From the NCBI GenBank assembly GCA_003427395.1, contig BFEA01000052.1:1269705-1292507 (forward strand): a stretch of DNA of 22,803 nucleotides, given 5' to 3'. This stretch comes from Chara braunii (Eukaryota; Streptophyta; Charophyceae; Charales; Characeae). How positions within the stretch are numbered: position 1 is the stretch's first letter; each line of letters starts with the position of its first letter. The position numbers and the translations under genes were made by a program. Positions 1-10,360 of this stretch are shown in pieces. The notes under the pieces were generated by a model. That model saw nothing but the letters and a program-made list of their open reading frames with translations. It searched no databases and was not told the origin of the DNA.

Positions 1-400
1 CGGGGTTTGAAAACCCATTTTCTCGTTGTTTTTTTTTTTAGTATTGAATGTTTGATTGATTGATTGGTGGGGGAGGGGTCGCCCCCCCCACCCGATCACA
101 CACACACACACACACACATACTTGCGCGGGGTTTCGAAGCGTTTTTTTTTTTTCATTTTCTTTTTTTCTTTTTTTATTTTTTTTACGCAATAGAAAACAA
201 CAATGCCCCAAAAACAAATATGGGCATGTAGGTTTTTTTAGCCCTACACGCCCATATATATGTATATGTGTTTTTTCATGAGTTAAAAAATAAAGAAAAA
301 TGCTGCACCAAACTTGGCTGGTCGGCCGTGGCCAAACCCGGCCGATTTGGCCGACGGCCGTGGCTGCGACTGATTTTTCGGCCCCGACCGTGACCTAGCG
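1..400. repeat. Low-complexity left flank with microsatellites and a hairpin
   Basis: This stretch lies outside the large retroelement and has no gene I can support. It holds long T-rich runs (about 30-40 and 141-184), a short TGAT repeat (53-66), and a pure CA dinucleotide repeat of 11 units (97-118). A near-perfect hairpin has 15-nt arms at 218-232 and 243-257 with one mismatch and a 10-nt T-rich loop. A GC-rich block around 318-390 is full of GGCCG and GGCCAAA words that partly fold back on each other. The short frame over the CA repeat encodes only His-Thr repeats and is not a gene. Confidence 0.7.
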
Positions 401-1625
401 TGCAACATAGGCCTATGTATAACCTGCTGATCAAAGAACTCAGTCCGAGAGAGTACCAGGAAAAAACTATCATTCACTTATTTACCATTGATCAGGCATC
501 AAGTAAGCGACTGCAGAGTAATCGAGTATTCTTGGTCGTGAGATGAACAATAAATAATGGACTTGCTACTTATACTCCTCCTATCACAGAGAAAGCAGTA
601 AGCGGTCGTAATCGGACGGTCGACTTCATTTATTGAATACAACATTTGAGTGGTTTTGGTGACAGTACTGCAATCAGCTGTGTTTTACCGTTAGCCTCTT
701 GCGTCGGCGAACTGCATCACTAACATTCGAAATGCTCCACTTGAGGGCAAAGTAACGAAGATGTATGTGACCACTTTACCAGTAAGATTCAGACGAATAC
801 AGTAATAATGATAGTAATAGACTAATAGTAAATCATCGTACCAGCAAGCACAACTTCCACCATGGGGCAGCAAGGCAGAGAGACCTGAAAAAACGATCAG
901 GAGGGGTCAACAAAGAGTAAGGTGTATGGAGAATGAGGAAAGAGATTATATATCACAGACATAGTGATAGTTCATAGTCAGTGGTTGGTTGCTGCTGCAG
1001 GGATGTGATGAACGACGAAAGGCTATCATGTCGCAACTAACCAGGTAACATGTCTGATTATGTAAAGTGTTGCCAATTATATATGACTGTCAATTAGCGG
1101 TGAAAGACAATCATTAATTGCAATGGGCTATATGCCCATTCAAACCGTCCGTTGCGCGGTTGCAGCAATCAATTACGTGTGGGAGCCAATCTAAATCGGT
1201 ACAACAAACGAGACTGTCGTCGTGTCAGATCAGACATGGCTACCGCTATTTAGCCAACCCCTTATTCTTTGGAAGAAAAATTGTTTGCTTGATAATAATT
1301 CATATTCACGGTGATCATGTTTCATCTGCATGATCACTACTATGTGAATGAGTGACAACGCACTGACCGTGAGTGAAGGTTGTGCATCCTTGACCGAAGC
1401 TGACCCTCACAAGTTCGTCAATTTTCCGTAGTTATTTTACTGGTAAAAGATCAGGACTTTGTTGCTGTGCAACAACTCCGGAAGAAGGCTTCTTCATTTA
1501 TTTCACACCAGCCCTAAGTGAAAGCGGACTGAGTGCTACACTGCCCCCTCATCGAGTATATTTTCTTATTTTAATTTTATTGAAATTAATGAAAATCAAG
1601 GGTGATCTGCGTCACGCACTGCATA

Positions 1626-1806
1626 GAAGATGAATTGTGCAACTTGTGCCCCTGTTCGGTATTTGAATAATGGGGTATAGGCAGCACCCCGTGCTATAGT
1701 CGAAAGGAGGCAACACAAAGTTGCATCCCTGTGTTCTATTTGAACATGGGGGATATAGAGAGCTGCGACCTTTTTTTATTTGAACAGGGGCCATGCAGAC
1801 CGCACC
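1626..1806. repeat. Array A1 of the LTR 40-bp unit
   Basis: About four diverged copies are spaced 38-40 bp apart. Each carries a C-rich half (GCACCCCTGTG or similar) followed by TATTTGAACAGGGG or a variant, at about 1659, 1695, 1736 and 1776. The C-rich half and the GAACAGGGG half are partly complementary, so each unit has weak dyad symmetry. The same array occurs in the 3' LTR at about 15960-16140. The repeat produces the short minus-strand frame rich in Cys-Ser-Asn words, which is not a gene. Confidence 0.75.
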
Positions 1807-2274
1807 CATTCATCACGTTTGTCTGTATAGACTGATCACAGCGGTATTGGGCAGCACACACTCCCTCAGTGCAAGTTGATCAGACACGTCGCTGCCTTCT
1901 GCCACAAAAAAAATATTTTGTTTGACATAAGTAGTTGTTTAGTTTGCTCATATCCAACTTTGATTGGTGTTCAGGCTCTATAGTCGGATCATGACACAAG
2001 TGGGTGTAAAGCTCAACCCTAAGCAAAGGCTAACAATATGCATTTTTGCCCTCGTCCAAAGGGAAAATATTCTTCTTGGAATAACTATCTAATTTATTTG
2101 AATTAATTTTGATCACTGTTGTAGTGAGTGGCATGTGCAGTCCTAAGTGAAGGCCAATTACATGTGTTGTTACCCCTTACCGTAGAAGAGGCATTTTGCT
2201 TGAGAAAATTCGTTAATTATTTTCGAGATATGTCAAGATAGGAAATCCTATGATTGTATACCCTTACCTGCAGG

Positions 2275-2460
2275 CCAATCACAACCAATCAGCGGAGCCA
2301 CATGTGCGTTTTTGAGAGGACAGCATATTGTATATCCGTTGATTGGTTGAGTAAAATATCTATTTATTTGTTATTTATTTGTTTTTTTTTTAATATTTAA
2401 AACATCAAATTTTGTTATTAGTGAGCATTGTCAAACGCCCAATCATAGGCAATCAGCGGA
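2275..2460 (+). promoter_or_regulatory. Paired CCAAT-containing repeats in the LTR (possible promoter elements)
   Basis: A 23-bp motif that begins CCAATCA or CCCAATCA and ends CAATCAGCGGAG or similar occurs at 2275-2297 and again at 2438-2460. Both copies are also present in the 3' LTR (from about 16608 and 16679). The motif contains CCAAT and is kept in both LTRs despite their divergence. CCAAT boxes are known promoter elements in eukaryotes. A regulatory role here is inference, and I see no convincing TATA box at a fixed distance. Confidence 0.3.
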
Positions 2461-2794
2461 GTTTCAAAGACCCCGTGAGAAGGTTGCGTTTCGTTGCACC
2501 GCTGGTGGATTGAAAAAGTGGTTATTTATTTACTTTTAATTTCTAACTATTTCAAGGCTGCTATTCCGTGATTGGGGAACACGGTCTGATGCTCAACCAT
2601 GAGAGATCAATGGAGTCACACAAGCTTTATGGGAGGTCTGCATTTTTCGTTGTTTTGCTGCTGACAAGGGAAATTACTATTATTTATTTATCTAATTTTT
2701 GGAAATATTAGAATGTTAATTCTTGAAACATAGTTGAACCTTCAACCATGACATTGACCGGGTGAACGAATATAATATTAGATGATTTTCTTCT

Positions 2795-3125
2795 TGCCTG
2801 TAAACCGCACCCATGTGTTATAATTAACCAGGGAAAGTATAGACTACACCCCGGTGCAGTAATTCAATAAGGGTGGTATTTGCATCTCTCTGCGTTATAT
2901 ATGAACGGGGTTTACCCAGGGCTGCAACCCTTTATTGTATTCGAACAGGGAGTGTGCAGACTGCACCCTTGGACTGTATTAGTGCAAGGGGTGAGCAAAC
3001 TTTCTCCCCCCTTGTGTTGTACATGAACTTGATTTGCATAGGGCCGGACCCCGTGTTCTATTCGAACAGGGGATAGGCAGAGCTGCCCCCCGTGTAGTAT
3101 CTGGACGGGCAAAAACGGAATTAGG
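2795..3125. repeat. Array A2 of the LTR 40-bp unit
   Basis: About eight diverged copies have regular spacing. Core words of the GAACAGGG type lie at about 2820, 2860, 2897, 2936, 2978, 3020, 3058 and 3098, giving steps of 38-42 bp. A typical unit contains the small palindrome GTGCAGACTGCAC (2954-2966). This array is the largest of the three in the LTR. In the 3' LTR it is split by a 522-bp transposon (17179-17700), and part of it is duplicated there. Confidence 0.75.
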
Positions 3126-4377
3126 ACCCCTGGCGAAGTAGTCAGATGGGCAGTGTTTGGATCAAAACCCTCATGCGGTAATTAAATGGGTGAGGGTAAG
3201 ACTGTTTTTAGTGCTTCACTCAAATGTGGAATGAAGTAAATGATGCTTCAGTGATCAATTTGAGCACTCTATACCAGGATGTTACTCCTGTGGAGCAGAT
3301 CAATAATTAGAAGTTAAAACGGAACTCTTGCAAAGTCGGCGTATATGCAAAGACAATGAGTGTGTTTGTGCCTAGGAGAGGAAAGGACATGGACATGCAA
3401 CGTGTGCGTCATGCTTCTGCACAAATGGCCAGATCAAACACGTCATAAGCAATTCCTACTAAAAAAGGCGGACAATGCACAAAGTGGGTGGTTTATACAC
3501 GTAAAATTGACGTTACTTAGAGGACAAATCAGACCCGGAGAAAACCGATTTTCCTTCAACTATAACTCGAGATTTGGAGACTTTGCAAAATAATTATGAT
3601 ACGACGAGCGGTTTTCACTCCCACTTTCAGTAAAACACTCTCACAGCTCAGATCTCTGTTGGCTAATCTCCATATGGTCTTACTTTGATGGAATTCAGTG
3701 CAGATTGAGTGTGGATCTTGGGGGAGCAACAGGTTTAGAAAAAGAACGGTGAAATCAGTGAATGGTCAGAAAACTACAGACCTAATGAAAACTTAGGAAG
3801 CAGTAGGTCTGCGAGATCTGAGAGAATGACAGATTCAGAGAGACCTCAGAAACAGTATAATATGTGATATCTCAAAGAAAGTCGAGCTCGGTAAAACCTC
3901 AGAAAACCAGTGTGTGCAGCAAGACTCGAAAAATAGTAGTGAAGTTTTGTGAGGTTTCAGAACATTTTCAACAAGAATTCGGTATCGTTTTAGCAAAAAG
4001 AGCAGGGAAGCCTCACATGTGACGCATCCCACTTGAACTGTGATAAACGTTTCATGACATCCATGAAAAGGCTCCATTATTATCAAGAAGTCTAAATATT
4101 TGGTGGGGAAGTTCTCAGAAGGAGTTTCTACTGCAAGTAGCCATTCAAAAGTTGCATAAGTTTCCGCACAGGTTTCTGACTCCATGATGGATTAACAACA
4201 ATAACTATTGATTGGTGACATCAATCAAAGATCGGATAGTATATCATTGAAGGGGACTTCAGTACTAAGAGTTGGACCATTCGGATTTCTAATTCATCAA
4301 GGTTCAGACATAATACAAAATTATCGTGCGCGTATTATTTTATCGGATGTGTGGTTTCCAATTCACGGTCACATGCT

Positions 4378-4480
4378 TGTTGCACCCTTGTGCAATATTT
4401 GAGCAAGGAGTGCACAGGCTGCACCCCTGTGCGTTATTTGAACAGGGGAAGCGCTGGTTGCACACCGGTGCAATATATGA
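4378..4480. repeat. Array A3 of the LTR 40-bp unit
   Basis: Three diverged copies (cores at about 4398, 4434 and 4472) again combine a TGCACCCCTGTG-like half with TATTTGAACAGGGG. The same short array is in the 3' LTR at about 19200-19290. Its distance from A1 and A2 shows that the unit spread within the LTR and was not only expanded in one place. Confidence 0.65.
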
Positions 4481-4712
4481 GTAGAAAACGGTGAACTATT
4501 GTCTCATGTGCAGTGTACAAAAAGGGAGGGGAGGAATAGCAAGCTACCACATCCCCTATAGTATACAAGCTGACAGAGTGTAGGTCCACTCCGTATACAA
4601 GTTGTCTGCGGATTGATTCCCCGTGGGGTATTTGTGCAGAGACGACACCCCTATTCCACACGTAGTCAGACTGTGCTTTTATGCAGCATCTACATAAGAA
4701 TAACACGACAAC

Positions 4713-6089
4713 TTTGAAGGCGAGTTCTCATGGGGATCCTAATGGATAATCAGATGAGAATCCGGTAGAGTCTCGAAGCAGTGAGAGGTACAGTCCTTGT
4801 GGAACTTCAGTAGAGTACTTGAAACCATTGCCTATCACCAGTATATTAATCAGAGTGCAGGAATCACCAATCTGCATCACTCGGAAGAATTGCCAATGCT
4901 CAGTGGTCCTTCTCAGACACAGGGTAGCAGGACACGGTGTTTAACGGTTTGATAGACTCAGGACCAGGGGTCTAAGAACTACAGCCTCAAGTCTGTCAAG
5001 ACACAATAATAGTAAAATCAATTGACTCGGAGTTCCAGATCAGAGAGTATGAGGGAACTCAGGATTGAGAACTCAATTCACACCGCGAGATCAGATTCAA
5101 GCTATCGCGTTGACTCATCGGAACTCGGAAGCAGCAATACAACGAACTCAAGGGAACACAATAAATCAGGGTAGTTTCATGTCAGATTTTAGCAAGATTT
5201 CAGAGTAGTTTTCGGGTCAGTGTTTAGTTCAGTCTATGCAGAGTTCAATGCAGACTCGATGAAATCAGTTCAATCTCTCTGTAATTTCAGTTTGGATTCA
5301 GCGAACTTGGTTCTGTCTCTGCAAGTACAATTTAATTTCAAAATTAAGATCTAAGTAAGGTTTATCAAGAGAGTTTTAACTCAGTTCTCAGTGTTGTATG
5401 AGCGACTTCATCTCAGTTTTAATAAGCTCACTTCGGTGGACCTAATCTTCACAAGTTCAGATCAATTTTCAGTCTATTCAATAAACTCTGACTAGACGCA
5501 GTGATTTCAGTTTCATCTCAGAAAGTTAAGTTCAATTTCAGTGAGTTCATTTCAGACTCTATGAAAATAATTCAATCTCATGCAATTCATACCAGATTCC
5601 ATGTTTCCAGTTTGATCTTAGTAAGCTTGGGTCAGCTTCAATGAGCTCATCCTTTGTAAGTTAAATCAACATCAATAAATTCAGATTTGTTTCAGTATAC
5701 TCACCGCAGATTTTAGGAAACTCATATCAGTTTCAGTAAGCAAAGAATTAAGATAAGTTTCGGTAAGTTCATTGCAGATACAAAGAGCTCAAATCAATGA
5801 GCTCAGCTCAGCCTTGGTGAGCTCAGATCAACGAGTTTAGTTCAACATTGATTTCAGATCTAAGTGTGACTTTTAGAGAGAGTTTAAGTTCAACTCTCAG
5901 TTCAGTTATCAGTTCAATTCAATAAATTCAATTTAGTCTCATTTTCAATGAGTCCAATCTCGGTGAATCAATCACTAAGCTCAATTTTATCTCAGTGATC
6001 AGGATTTACTCTCAGTAGAATACGTTTTCATGAGATGCGGTAGCAGCGACGACGTTGGTCACAACAGACAGTCCCGGTGGTAGCAGCGA
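4713..6089. repeat. 5'-LTR-specific segment rich in TCAGTT/AGTTCA words
   Basis: The two LTRs align up to AACACGACAAC (ending 4712) on the left and AACACTACAAC (ending about 19522) on the right. They align again from CGCCGCTGGTC (about 6089) with CGCCGGTC. About 1.38 kb is therefore present only here. Roughly 5170-6000 is a degenerate short-period repeat of TTTCAGT, AGTTCA and GAGCTCA words with no gene. The state before the difference arose is unknown: it could be a deletion in the 3' LTR or later growth here. The left junction is unique sequence and the right junction falls in the 40-bp minisatellite. Confidence 0.7.
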
Positions 6090-6159
6090 CGCCGCTGGTC
6101 GCAACGGACAATCCAGATGACTACAGCGATAATGCTGGTTATAGCGGGTTCTCCTGGTG
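6040..6159. repeat. Three-unit 40-bp minisatellite in the 5' LTR
   Basis: Exact 40-bp steps begin at 6040, 6080 and 6120. Each unit starts GTAGCAGCGAC or a variant, contains a GCTGGT-like middle and ends with CCGGTG, CCAGATG or CCTGGTG. A partial fourth unit follows. The 3' LTR keeps only about one and a half to two units (about 19523-19590) at the corresponding place. The unit is unrelated in sequence to the GAACAGGGG arrays. Confidence 0.75.
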
Positions 6160-6840
6160 AAAGCAAAGACAACACAGTGAGTGTCATCAATATCTAGTAA
6201 GACTGATCATGTGACAAGTAAGTAGTATTAAAATCAGTAATATTTAAAAATAATGGACTTAAGAAAGGATCTCCTTTAGCATGACAGATATCTCGAGCAG
6301 AGAAGACTCATGACTTGAGCACAATCATGAGATATAGGCTGCCGTAGGTCTTCTCACAAGTACAGATCAACACCATACGGAATCGCTCAAGGATCATTGA
6401 ACAACATACTAACCATTGTCAGATCTCTGAGTATGACACGATCTTCTGAGGGGAGAGAGAGAGTTGACTACAAAGACAATGGTTTTAAGTTCTGTCTGTT
6501 TGTTTTGTGACCTCGATGCGATAAAAAACTCTCATCTTCTCTGATATGAGCTTGTTGATCTTGTCTTATCAAGTTGGTCAGTGTCTTGCCTATTGACCTT
6601 TTTCCAGTTCCTGCCTGCTCATGTCTCAGTTCTTTATCTTAAATGGCATTATAATGTGCGTGCATGCTATTTGATTACTCAGTCCTTATTATTACATTAT
6701 CTTTGCTATTCTGAATCCAAATATAAAATTCTTAAGACCGGGGACCGATGAAGACCGCAAATGAAGGGTCTCGCTCCAAGCCGGATGCACATAACAGGAA
6801 GGAATTCGATATGGCCCGACTGGAAAAAGTGCGACAAAAA

Positions 6841-6858
6841 TGGTGCCGTTGTCGGGGA
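6841..6858 (+). other. Primer-binding site complementary to tRNA-Asp
   Basis: The 18-mer TGGTGCCGTTGTCGGGGA matches the complement of the plant tRNA-Asp 3' end including CCA (TGGCGCCGTTGCCGGGGA) at 16 of 18 positions. Both differences are C to T, as expected from decay of methylated cytosines. It starts four bases after the last base shared by the LTRs. tRNA-Asp is the usual minus-strand primer of plant Tat/Athila-type Ty3/gypsy elements. This is the strongest evidence that the flanking repeats are LTRs. Confidence 0.85.
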
Positions 6859-8225
6859 CATGAAAAATTGTCGTGTCCAAAACGAGTTTGGTTTAACAGT
6901 AGTTTTGAGCTTTGATTAAGAAACAAGAACTGTTGATAATGTTCTTAACAATCATATTGATTTATTATCCTCATTGAGCTATCATTCTCTTGGAAATTTT
7001 CGTTGTTAACTGAGTTTTATCTCTTCTTGTGTAAGGTACCACACTAGATTGGAGAAGGACACTGACATTATTTATTGGAGAGGATCAGACTTGATCAAAG
7101 GTATGTTTTATGAACCCTTGACATCCTTGAGAAATTGAGAAAGAAGAGGGTAAAATCTACGAGATATCGAAGATGGATGATTCAAGAGTTCATGGTATCA
7201 GGATCAAAAATTTGTAAGTCCATCTTCAGGGACCCTGATCTAATTCCTACAATAACTACAAAAAAAGGAAAGAAAAATCAGTCATCAAGTAAGAGAGTAG
7301 TTCAAAAATCTGAGAGGAAGTACATTTAGACAGTGAGACACTGTCAGAACGAAAGTTTGAGCTGACTCTGATTACTTTTGCATTGTCAATTCAGTATGTC
7401 AGTTTCCAGCATGTCAAATTTTGACACGAGAAGCTTGAGAGAGATCTTTCATATGATTCGTGCTCGTTTCTGCATCAGAGATAATTTGCTTATTTATGAA
7501 AATATCAGGGATAATGAGATTAAAGGATCATTGATCCAGAACCACAGTCAATCCACGAGTATCAGATCCCTGAGTGAGGAACAACCGTAGGGTACAGTTG
7601 CAGTGAGAGGGTGATGAAAGATCATCATTCTGAGTATCGATGCAGTATCAAGTTCAGAGAACTCGTGACTATGACACATCAAAGATTAATCAATACTAAT
7701 TCCTTGTAATTAAAAGAAAGTTTGACAGGCATAAAGAAGTTCAGCTCTACTTGACTAGGGAGTTGTCAGTGGAGGGTCTTCGTGTCTTCTGACTGAGTTG
7801 TTTGTCCAAGAGAATTATCAAAAAGATAGGCATCAAGAAGTTCAACCTTGTTTGACCAGAGATTGTCAGCAGGGGGACTTCATATTTCTTGACTAAGTTG
7901 CTTATTTTCCGTCTCAAGGGAGGGAAGGGACCTCTCTGTGACGAGTATTGCTAGATTTCCTTGAGGCTGACGGGAGGTCTTCTGGAAAATTCTCAAATGA
8001 GGGAAGAGACCTCTCAGAGATCAACATTGTATTCTCTTAAGGCTGATGGGAGGTCTCTTGAAAGTACATTGTTGACTGTTGTTTTGGTTGCTGTTTAGTG
8101 CCTCTTGAGACTGAAGGGACGTCTCTTGAGAAATGTTTGTCTTGTTATTTGGGGCATGGACAGTCTGCTTGTGGGCTTGACACGCTTGTTTGACTGTCTA
8201 TGCCTGGGTTTTTATTCTCTAACCT
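6859..8225 (+). other. Internal domain, AT-rich leader without recognisable genes
   Basis: This is where gag would be expected, but only short open frames are present. The longest are about 64-70 codons (7135-7329, Lys/Arg-rich; 7378-7590), and I cannot match them to a retroelement protein. They could be remnants of gag or chance frames. From about 7740 to 8130 a loose repeat recurs several times: a TTGAGGCTGACGGGAGGTCT-like word at about 7962, 8038 and 8103, and TTGTCAG-type words nearby. This suggests diverged tandem duplication. Confidence 0.5.
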
Positions 8226-8810
8226 AAGATGCCGTTGATTGTCGGGGCTAGTCATAGCCTTTCCGCCATAGGTTGCAATCTGGTGGGGTCAGCAGGTTCT
8301 CGACTCGAGTGTCGAGTTCCATAGTTGGCTGAGACGAAGACTCCAGGAGTCTGGCCTGTGAGGTCAAGCGGGGTCAGCTGGAACCTTACCGCAGGCAGAG
8401 GATGCAATCCAGTGAGGTTCGACCTTGGAATCGTAGTTAGACCGGGTCCTACGTTCAAAAATTTGGACGGGGCAGCCGGCGCCCTAGGCCAAAAACTGGT
8501 GGGCGAGCCGATTCTCGACCTAAGTGGTCAAATCCGGGTACGGGACAGTTAGACTGACACGAGGTCTACTGTCATAGGGTGACCAGACCCATTATCGTCT
8601 GAGTGTCCTGGCGGGAGGTGAGCCAAATGGTCACCATACTCGAGAAGTGGGTATTGTGGTCCTGACCTGGAGGTAGGTCAAAGGGGCTGTCAAAACAAAT
8701 GGTCTGATTAGTCCTGGCACGAGGCGGGCCGAATAAGGGATGTCAGGTTGACGGGAGGTCTGTCACCCCTGGCGAGCGGTGGGCCGAAACAAGGGCAATG
8801 GACGACTCTT
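8226..8810. repeat. GC-rich block with a tandem repeat of about 54 bp
   Basis: This is the most GC-rich part of the left internal domain. Four diverged copies of a unit containing GTCCTGGCGGGAGGTGAGCC or similar have their CTGGC-like cores at 8608, 8662, 8714 and 8769, giving steps of 54, 52 and 55 bp. Upstream, between 8265 and 8440, words like GGTTGCAATCTGGTGGGGTC and ATGCAATCCAGTGAGGTTCG form a weaker pair. Overlapping short frames on both strands are not supported as genes. Confidence 0.6.
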
Positions 8811-8986
8811 GGGTATGAAGAACTGTTTGTGTTATTTACTATTCTATTAGGGGTTTTAAAATTTATTTAATTGATTGTTGTTTGATTACTGCTTTTCAGG
8901 GAGTTTGCCTGTAGGGATCATGTTTGGTGGTTTGTGAAACTTGTTGTTTTGCAGATTTACGCAAGTTTGTATAATGTCCCAAAATG

Positions 8987-9145
8987 GGGTTTGATATCCC
9001 CTTTTTATTTGGCTGAGAAGTTGAGAAGATGCCTCACTTGGATCTAAGAAAAAGAACAGGGTTTGATATCCCCTCCGGTTGCTTGAGAAGTTGAGAAGAC
9101 GTCTCAACCAGGCCAGAAAACAGAAAAAGGGTTCGGTATGCCTTA
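8987..9145. repeat. Tandem repeat of about 71 bp
   Basis: The word GGGTTTGATATCCCC recurs at 8987 and 9059, and a decayed copy (GGGTTCGGTATG) starts at 9129, giving steps of 72 and 70 bp. Each full unit also carries TGAGAAGTTGAGAAGA followed by a GCCTCA or GTCTCA word and an A-rich stretch. Just upstream are two pyrimidine-AG sequences (TGCTTTTCAG at about 8890, TTGTTTTGCAG at about 8944) that resemble 3' splice sites. That resemblance is weak evidence on its own. Confidence 0.6.
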
Positions 9146-10360
9146 CCCCTTATAGTGCTGACAACGAGTGTTCACACTGCTAACGTCAGGTTGATGAAAT
9201 TTTTGAAAGCACTCAGGTATGGGAGACAAACTTCTCCACTGTAAAACTTCAGAGGGAAATCGGATTCAAAGTGACAAGAAGTTAAAGTTAATTGCTGATG
9301 AGAGAATTGAGATGTAATCCTTCTTAAATTATTTGGTGGCCGACAGAGCGGTCTGGTTCACGAGGAACCTGCATCCCCGACCTTAAAGTATTCAAACTCT
9401 CAGGCCAGAAACACTATGAGAATGATCATGACTTGACTGATATGGTAGAAGTAATGGATGAAGAACGGTAAACTCAAAATAACAAGTCATGACAGTGAAA
9501 AAAGTAAAAAACTGCTATGAATTCGGCCTGCAGTAAGAGAAGTAAAAAAATTATGCAAAAGAGGACACAATTATCAGTATAAGCATTTGCTGCTGAGATG
9601 GGTGAAATACAAGGAGAAGAGGGTAAAGTCACTGACGCGATGACCTTACTAGTCGCTGGCGTGACAGGCGCTCGAGGGGGAAATGGGGGAGGAGTACTGG
9701 GAGCGTCGTAGTGTGCCTCAATTTTTTCTGATAATACTCCATCCTCGTTGGGGACGGAGTTCGCTCATACCATCCGGTAAAAGAATGGCATGGGTGTGCC
9801 CTAGAATGGACCCCATACCCATACTGCTCTTCTTCCTCCTCCTCTGAACTATAGTGCCATCTGGCACGTGGTGCAGACTTTTCAAGAGTCTTTCCTCCCC
9901 TACCGCTTCGCCCTCTTCCCTGTCCTCTACGTGCCTCATGCATAGTATAAGAGAAACCGACACAAAGCACTGCGTGAGGAAGCGAGTTGTGCTGCTAAAA
10001 AAATATGAAAGAAAATATGTTGGGGGATATGGAAGCTGCTATGGTATATGAGGTACGAAGTTGCTTCTAAAGGCTTGAGAAAGTACTGCTCTGAAAAGAA
10101 CATATAATCACATCACTGTACGTGAGGAGCTAGGACACTAAGTGAAAAAGAAATTTATTACAAAGTGCGTGTGAAATGCTGGCACTGCAAAAAAGGAAGA
10201 ATGTGTTGTGTAATGCGTGGGAAGCCTACATTACGGCAGCGGTGAACAAACCACTAACGTTGATCGATAATGTGACTATTTTTCCGAGTGGCTACGGAAA
10301 TGAATAAGACGAAACTGATTATTATTTTTATTTTTTTAAGCAAATGCTCCAATCAATTCG
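9146..10360. other. Internal domain with no recognisable gene
   Basis: This is mixed A-rich sequence with no gene I can assign. Two items are discussed as findings: a plus-strand fragment at about 9510-9640 ending in a peptide that vaguely resembles a chromodomain core, and a minus-strand open frame of 113 codons (9629-9970) with an Arg-Gly-rich N-terminal part followed by a Glu run. Neither has enough support to call a CDS. Confidence 0.4.

Larger units (their letters stand above)
401..6836 (+). repeat. 5' LTR, about 6.4 kb
   Basis: Homology to the 3' LTR starts at about 401-411 (shared CCTATGTATAACCTGCTG) and ends at 6836 (GTGCGACA here, GTGTGACA in the 3' copy). This is exceptionally long for an LTR. 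No coding sequence was recognised. From left to right it holds ordinary AT-rich sequence, three arrays of a 40-bp unit (1626-1806, 2795-3125, 4378-4480), two CCAAT-containing repeats (2275-2297, 2438-2460), a large region missing from the 3' LTR (4713-6089) and a three-unit 40-bp minisatellite (6040-6159). A better-conserved terminal segment from about 6420 probably includes U5. About 70-110 bp around 2340-2428 and about 110 bp around 3455-3570 are also missing from the 3' LTR. No U3/R/U5 boundary can be fixed by eye. Confidence 0.82.

Noticed and set aside
1626-3125. CRISPR-like array of regularly spaced repeats
   Set aside because: The units are diverged, contiguous tandem repeats of 38-42 bp without unique spacers, in a eukaryotic LTR.
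3835-4185. 116-codon minus-strand frame inside the 5' LTR
   Set aside because: The matching region of the 3' LTR (about 18660-19010) has scattered indels that would break the frame, and no domain was recognised.
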